Below the pieces are notes generated by a model. It had not been told where the DNA came from and searched no databases. It worked only from the letters and a program-made list of their open reading frames with translations. Of a stretch of DNA of 64,000 nucleotides, positions 60,819 to 64,000 are shown piece after piece (position 1 is the stretch's first letter; each line of letters opens with the position of its first letter). The stretch covers positions 2,232,001 to 2,296,000 of the forward strand of contig NZ_CP154631.1 of assembly GCF_039555755.1 (NCBI RefSeq), in the 5' to 3' direction. The position numbers and the translations under genes are program-made. Source of the stretch: Pseudomonas sediminis (GTDB lineage: Bacteria; Pseudomonadota; Gammaproteobacteria; Pseudomonadales; Pseudomonadaceae).

Positions 60819-60895
60819 AGACCGACTCCAATCTAGCTCCTCTCTCCCACTTGTGGGAGAGGGGCTGGGGGAGAGGGCCTCATCGGAAGCCGAGC

Positions 60896-61369
60896 ATGAA
60901 TCTGCCACCCTATCGCACCACCATCTCCCCTGACTGGGTCGACTACAACGGCCACTTGCGTGACGCCTTCTACCTGCTGATCTTCAGTCATGCCACCGAT
61001 GCGCTGATGGACGTGCTGGGCCTGGATGAGGCCGGTCGCGCCCGCACCGGCCACACGCTGTACACCCTGGAGTGTCACCTGAACTTCCTGGCGGAGGTGA
61101 AGGAGGGCGAGCGGGTGGAGGTGCGCACCCAGCTACTGGCGCACGACGCCAAGCGCTTGCATATCCATCACGGCCTCTATCGGCCGGGCGAAGAGGCCAG
61201 CTTGGCGGAAAGCGAACAGATGCTGATGAACATCGACAGCGCGGCCGGCCGCGCGGCGCCATTCGACGAGCAGGTGGCCGAGCGGGTGACGCACCTGGCT
61301 GCCGAGCAGCAGAACCTGCAACGTCCTGTCTGTGTCGGGCGTGTTATCGGCCTACGCCGCGCTTCGTAG
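60896..61369 (+). CDS. cdhB: Betainyl-CoA thioesterase (4HBT family)
   Basis: A 157-residue hotdog thioesterase releasing glycine betaine from betainyl-CoA. SPDWVDYNGHLRDAFYLLIFSHATDALMD (~11-39) is the 4-hydroxybenzoyl-CoA thioesterase-type active site; ECHLNFLAEVKEGERVEVRTQLL is the central strand. ATG 60896 has GGAAG upstream. Its TAG stop lies in a GTAGGGTG repeat (61366), and CCTACGC just before it pairs with GCGCTTCGTAGG-like sequence, so the last residues (GLRRAS) are probably repeat-derived. Confidence 0.88.
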   Translation: MNLPPYRTTISPDWVDYNGHLRDAFYLLIFSHATDALMDVLGLDEAGRARTGHTLYTLECHLNFLAEVKEGERVEVRTQLLAHDAKRLHIHHGLYRPGEEASLAESEQMLMNIDSAAGRAAPFDEQVAERVTHLAAEQQNLQRPVCVGRVIGLRRAS

Positions 61370-61401
61370 GGTGTCGCGGGGCCGCCCAGGTTGTGCGCAC
61401 C
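61366..61401. repeat. Expanded GTAGGGTG palindrome (copy 5), carrying the cdhB stop
   Basis: GTAGGGTG, a 20-bp insert, then TGCGCACC: the two ends of the repeat family separated. TAG at 61367-61369 ends cdhB. It is inverted relative to copy 4, so cdhB is bracketed by a pair. Confidence 0.7.
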
Positions 61402-61426
61402 AGCGTCACTGCCCGCGCAGCAACCC

Positions 61427-61822
61427 TTATTTGGGCTTATACGCGCAATACCCTGGCCGTGGGCCGACCTTGGGATGGTGGCGGCAGGTGTCCGGGCGCT
61501 TGTCGTAAACGGTGCACAGGCGCGTCTTGCGATCAAGGAACAGGCAGTCGTTATTGGACATGCGGATCAGGGTGAAGATGCCTGACTTCTGGTTGAAGCG
61601 CTCGACGATGCCGTCCTTCTGCAGGCGTTTGGCGATATTTTTCGGCGGCTCGCTGCGCTCGAACTCGTCCACCAGCTCCAGGCGGATCAGATCGTTCAGG
61701 CGCACCTCAACCGGCATGGTGCAGCAGGTGGACATGCAGCTGTGGCACATGTCGCTGGTGTATTTGGCCCAGGTTTCCAGGCGGTCGATCTCTGCAGCGG
61801 CTATCAGGCGGGGCTTCATCAT
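61427..61822 (-). CDS. YkgJ-family cysteine cluster protein
   Basis: A 131-residue protein with the CxxCxxxCC cluster CHSCMSTCC (~26-34) and later cysteines in DCLFLDRKTRLCTVYDKRPDTCRHHP (~92-117) and GYCAYK, the zinc/iron-binding pattern of the YkgJ (UPF0153) family. The function is unknown. Two ATGs (61822, 61819) are possible. Convergent with cdhB. Confidence 0.87.
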   Translation of the reverse strand: MMKPRLIAAAEIDRLETWAKYTSDMCHSCMSTCCTMPVEVRLNDLIRLELVDEFERSEPPKNIAKRLQKDGIVERFNQKSGIFTLIRMSNNDCLFLDRKTRLCTVYDKRPDTCRHHPKVGPRPGYCAYKPK

Positions 61823-62054
61823 GGTTTTGGCTATCGTGCGGTCTGCGCCGCTGCTGTCACGGGGGCGGCGATAATAGCGGGCGCGGGGCGTTTGTGAAGC
61901 ACCGGCTGGCGGCTGATCGTTTTCCGTTGTGCCTGTGAACAGCTTGGCAGTCGTCTCCCTGGGTGTGGGTCGGCGCGGCTCCTATACTGTGGCTCGTCTC
62001 GGGCGGCCAGCAGGAACGTGAGGCGACTTCTTTCTCAAGATTGGGACATAACGC

Positions 62055-64000
62055 ATGCAATGGATTTTCATGCTGGTCGGTTTGGTGCTCGGTGCGGGCG
62101 TCAGCGAATCGGTCACAGGCGCGCTGCTTGGCGGGCTGATCGGCCTCGGTCTGGGTCAGGCGCTGCGTCTGCAGGGATTGGAGGCGCGCAATGCGCAACT
62201 GACTGCGCAGCTCAAGGAATTCGCCGAGCGCTTCGATCGCGGTACGCGCGCCATGCATGAACGCCTGGTCAAGGTCGAGCAGGGCGAGCGGGGCGAGCGG
62301 GGCGAGCCGCAACCTGCTCCCGTCGAACCCGTCGCCAGTCCAGCACCAGAACTGCCACCCGAGCCGGCCGTTGTCGAAGAAGCGCAGCCGGAACTGGACT
62401 GGACGCTGCCGGAACTCGAAATCCCTCCAGCCGAACAGCCTGTCCCACTTGCCGCACAGGTCGTCCACGAGCCGCAGCCTGGTCCCCAGCAGAGCCCCTG
62501 GCGCGAGCAGGGCCCGCGCGAGCCGAATCTGATCGAACGTGGTATCGCTGCTGCCAAGGCCTGGTTGTTCGGTGGCAATACCGTGCTGCGAGTCGGCGTG
62601 GTGCTGCTGTTTCTCGGTCTGGCCTTCCTCCTGCGTTACGCCACCGAAGGTGTCGAGGTGCCGGTAGAGCTGCGTTACATGGGCGTCGCGGCCAGTGCCC
62701 TGGCCTTGCTCGGCCTGGGCTGGTGGTTGCGCCGGCGCAATCGCAACTACGCCCTGGTGTTGCAGGGCACCGGCATCGCCGTGCTGTACCTGACGGTGTT
62801 CGCCGCCATGCGCCTGCACCCATTGCTCGACCCCGGCATGGCGCTGGGGTTGCTGGTGGCGGTGATGCTGTTCTCGGCGATTCTCGCCGTGCAGCAGAAC
62901 GCCCTGGGCCTGGCGGCTGCAGCGGCGCTCGGCGGTTTCGCCGCGCCCATTCTCACTTCCACGGGGAGCGGCAATCATGTTGCCCTGTTCTCCTACTTCG
63001 CCCTGCTCAACGCCGGCATCTTCGCCATCGCCTGGTTCAAGGCCTGGCGTCTGCTCAATCTGATCGGTTTCGTCGGCACCTTCGGTATCGGCCTTGCGTG
63101 GGGACTGCGCTCCTATACAGCGGATCTGCTCTGGAGCACCGAACCTTTCCTGATCCTGTTCTTTCTGATGTACGTGGGCATCGGCCTGCTGTTCGCCCGC
63201 CGCACCCTGCGTGACGCGACGGATGCGCCCGAGGCGCGTGACGAACTGCTGCGCTGGTCGTTGCGCCGTGGTGACTATGTCGATGCCACCACGCTGTTCG
63301 GCCCGCCATTGATCGGCTTCGGTCTGCAGGTGGCGCTGGTACGGCATATCGAGTTCGCCGCGGTGTTCAGCGCCCTCGGTCTGGGTTTCTTCTATCTGTT
63401 GCTGGCACGGGTGCTCAAGGCGCGCGCTGGCGACCGTGCACTGTTGCTGGTGGAGACTTGCCTGGCGCTCGGCGTGGTCTTCGCCAGCCTGGCCATCCCA
63501 CTGGGTCTCGATGCGCGCTGGACGGCGGCGGCCTGGGCCGTGGAGGGCGCCGGTATCTACTGGTTGGGCCTGCGTCAGCGCCGACCGCTGGCGCGGGCTT
63601 TTGCCCTGCTGCTGCAGGTGGGCGCGGCCCTGGCCTTCGTCAGTGGTCTGGACGTCGGCCATGAAAGCCTGCTCGATGGCTCGCCGCTGGGCGCGCTGAT
63701 GCTCGGTGCGGCGCTGCTGTTCAGCTACTGGCAATTGCGGTCGATGCCCGAAGCGGCCAACGCCTGGGAAAATCGCCTGCTGCCCTGGCTCGGTATCGCC
63801 GGCCTGGCGTTTCTCTATCTGATCGCACCGCTGCTGTTCGAGGCCCCCGGCACGGCCATCGCCTGGGCGCTGGCGGGGCTGGCGACCCTGTTGGTCGGGC
63901 TGCGCATCGCGGCGCCGAGTTTCGTCTACAGCGCCTTCGCCGTGCAACTGCTCGGTGGGCTGCTGTTCCTCGGGCAGATGGCGCTGGACTCGCTGTTCGG
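62055..64000 (+). CDS. DUF2339 multi-pass membrane protein (3' end outside window)
   Basis: At least 648 residues, cut by the right edge. One N-terminal helix (MQWIFMLVGLVLGAGVSESV), a coiled-coil stretch (~40-75), a GERGERGEP run and a Pro/Glu-rich linker (~80-165), then a long series of hydrophobic helices. RNRNYALVLQGTGIAVLYLTVFAAMRL and GGFAAPILTSTGSGNHVALFSYFALLN are DUF2339 signatures. The function is unknown, sometimes discussed with envelope or polymer roles. The start ATG 62055 gives the conserved membrane anchor. Confidence 0.88.
   Translation, partial: MQWIFMLVGLVLGAGVSESVTGALLGGLIGLGLGQALRLQGLEARNAQLTAQLKEFAERFDRGTRAMHERLVKVEQGERGERGEPQPAPVEPVASPAPELPPEPAVVEEAQPELDWTLPELEIPPAEQPVPLAAQVVHEPQPGPQQSPWREQGPREPNLIERGIAAAKAWLFGGNTVLRVGVVLLFLGLAFLLRYATEGVEVPVELRYMGVAASALALLGLGWWLRRRNRNYALVLQGTGIAVLYLTVFAAMRLHPLLDPGMALGLLVAVMLFSAILAVQQNALGLAAAAALGGFAAPILTSTGSGNHVALFSYFALLNAGIFAIAWFKAWRLLNLIGFVGTFGIGLAWGLRSYTADLLWSTEPFLILFFLMYVGIGLLFARRTLRDATDAPEARDELLRWSLRRGDYVDATTLFGPPLIGFGLQVALVRHIEFAAVFSALGLGFFYLLLARVLKARAGDRALLLVETCLALGVVFASLAIPLGLDARWTAAAWAVEGAGIYWLGLRQRRPLARAFALLLQVGAALAFVSGLDVGHESLLDGSPLGALMLGAALLFSYWQLRSMPEAANAWENRLLPWLGIAGLAFLYLIAPLLFEAPGTAIAWALAGLATLLVGLRIAAPSFVYSAFAVQLLGGLLFLGQMALDSLF

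Noticed and set aside
61857..63947. A 696-codon open frame on the minus strand
   Set aside because: It is the antisense shadow of the DUF2339 gene; its product is a Gln/Arg/Gly-rich low-complexity string without domains, and the plus-strand frame has clear family motifs and membrane helices.

Overview
The window is a stretch of a high-GC Pseudomonas chromosome. The evidence is the gene families, a SAH riboswitch in front of ahcY, the Pseudomonas-style REP palindromes and the block of quaternary-amine genes. Species cannot be fixed by reading; a mendocina/oleovorans-like lineage is an inference. No rRNA, tRNA, CRISPR array, transposase or prophage gene was seen.

Left part (1-18.4 kb). One-carbon and central carbon metabolism. 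The 5' half of ahcY sits behind a SAH riboswitch and promoter. metK lies directly after an ArsR-type regulator fused to a methyltransferase. After a LysR/TDT-transporter pair come tktA, epd, pgk and fba (pentose phosphate, PLP and glycolytic reactions), with two small lipoprotein genes (one of the MliC lysozyme-inhibitor family) between pgk and fba. Around these lie a thioesterase, a MAPEG protein, a cytochrome c'-like lipoprotein, ligB, a PQQ-type sugar dehydrogenase, a YgjP-like metalloprotease and a GreA/B-like factor.

Middle part (18.4-34.2 kb). Signalling, stress and transport: a 7TMR-DISM diguanylate cyclase, a YccS/FUSC membrane protein, a TetR regulator with two GST genes sharing an operator-like motif, alanine dehydrogenase, an SLC13-type permease, a BaiN/YhiN flavoprotein, a solitary periplasmic binding protein, a REC-REC-GGDEF protein, dbpA and a DHA2 MFS exporter.

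Right part (34.3-61.4 kb). A quaternary-ammonium supercluster. betI/betB/betA oxidise choline to glycine betaine. cbcV/cbcW/cbcX form an ABC importer that probably serves several binding proteins (betX-like, cbcX, an orphan at 45 kb, caiX). gbdR is the betaine regulator. The dgcA/dgcB/etfA/etfB operon, with a dipeptidase-like gene, a DUF5943 gene and an unknown 83-aa gene, demethylates dimethylglycine. cdhR/caiX/cdhC/cdhA/cdhB take up carnitine and convert it to glycine betaine. The gbcAB oxygenase for the betaine-to-dimethylglycine step is not in the window. A torT homologue converges on betA. The end (61.4-64 kb) holds a YkgJ-type cysteine cluster gene and the start of a DUF2339 membrane protein.

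Across the right half runs a family of short non-coding repeats. Three related MITE-like elements (31187-31298, 38791-38980, 48048-48234) have terminal inverted repeats, and two of them begin on the stop codon of a neighbouring gene. GTAGGGTGCGC palindromes supply the stop codons of betI and cdhB. These elements, a 44-bp perfect palindrome upstream of the metK regulator and a 120-bp imperfect palindrome are the least explained parts of the sequence.
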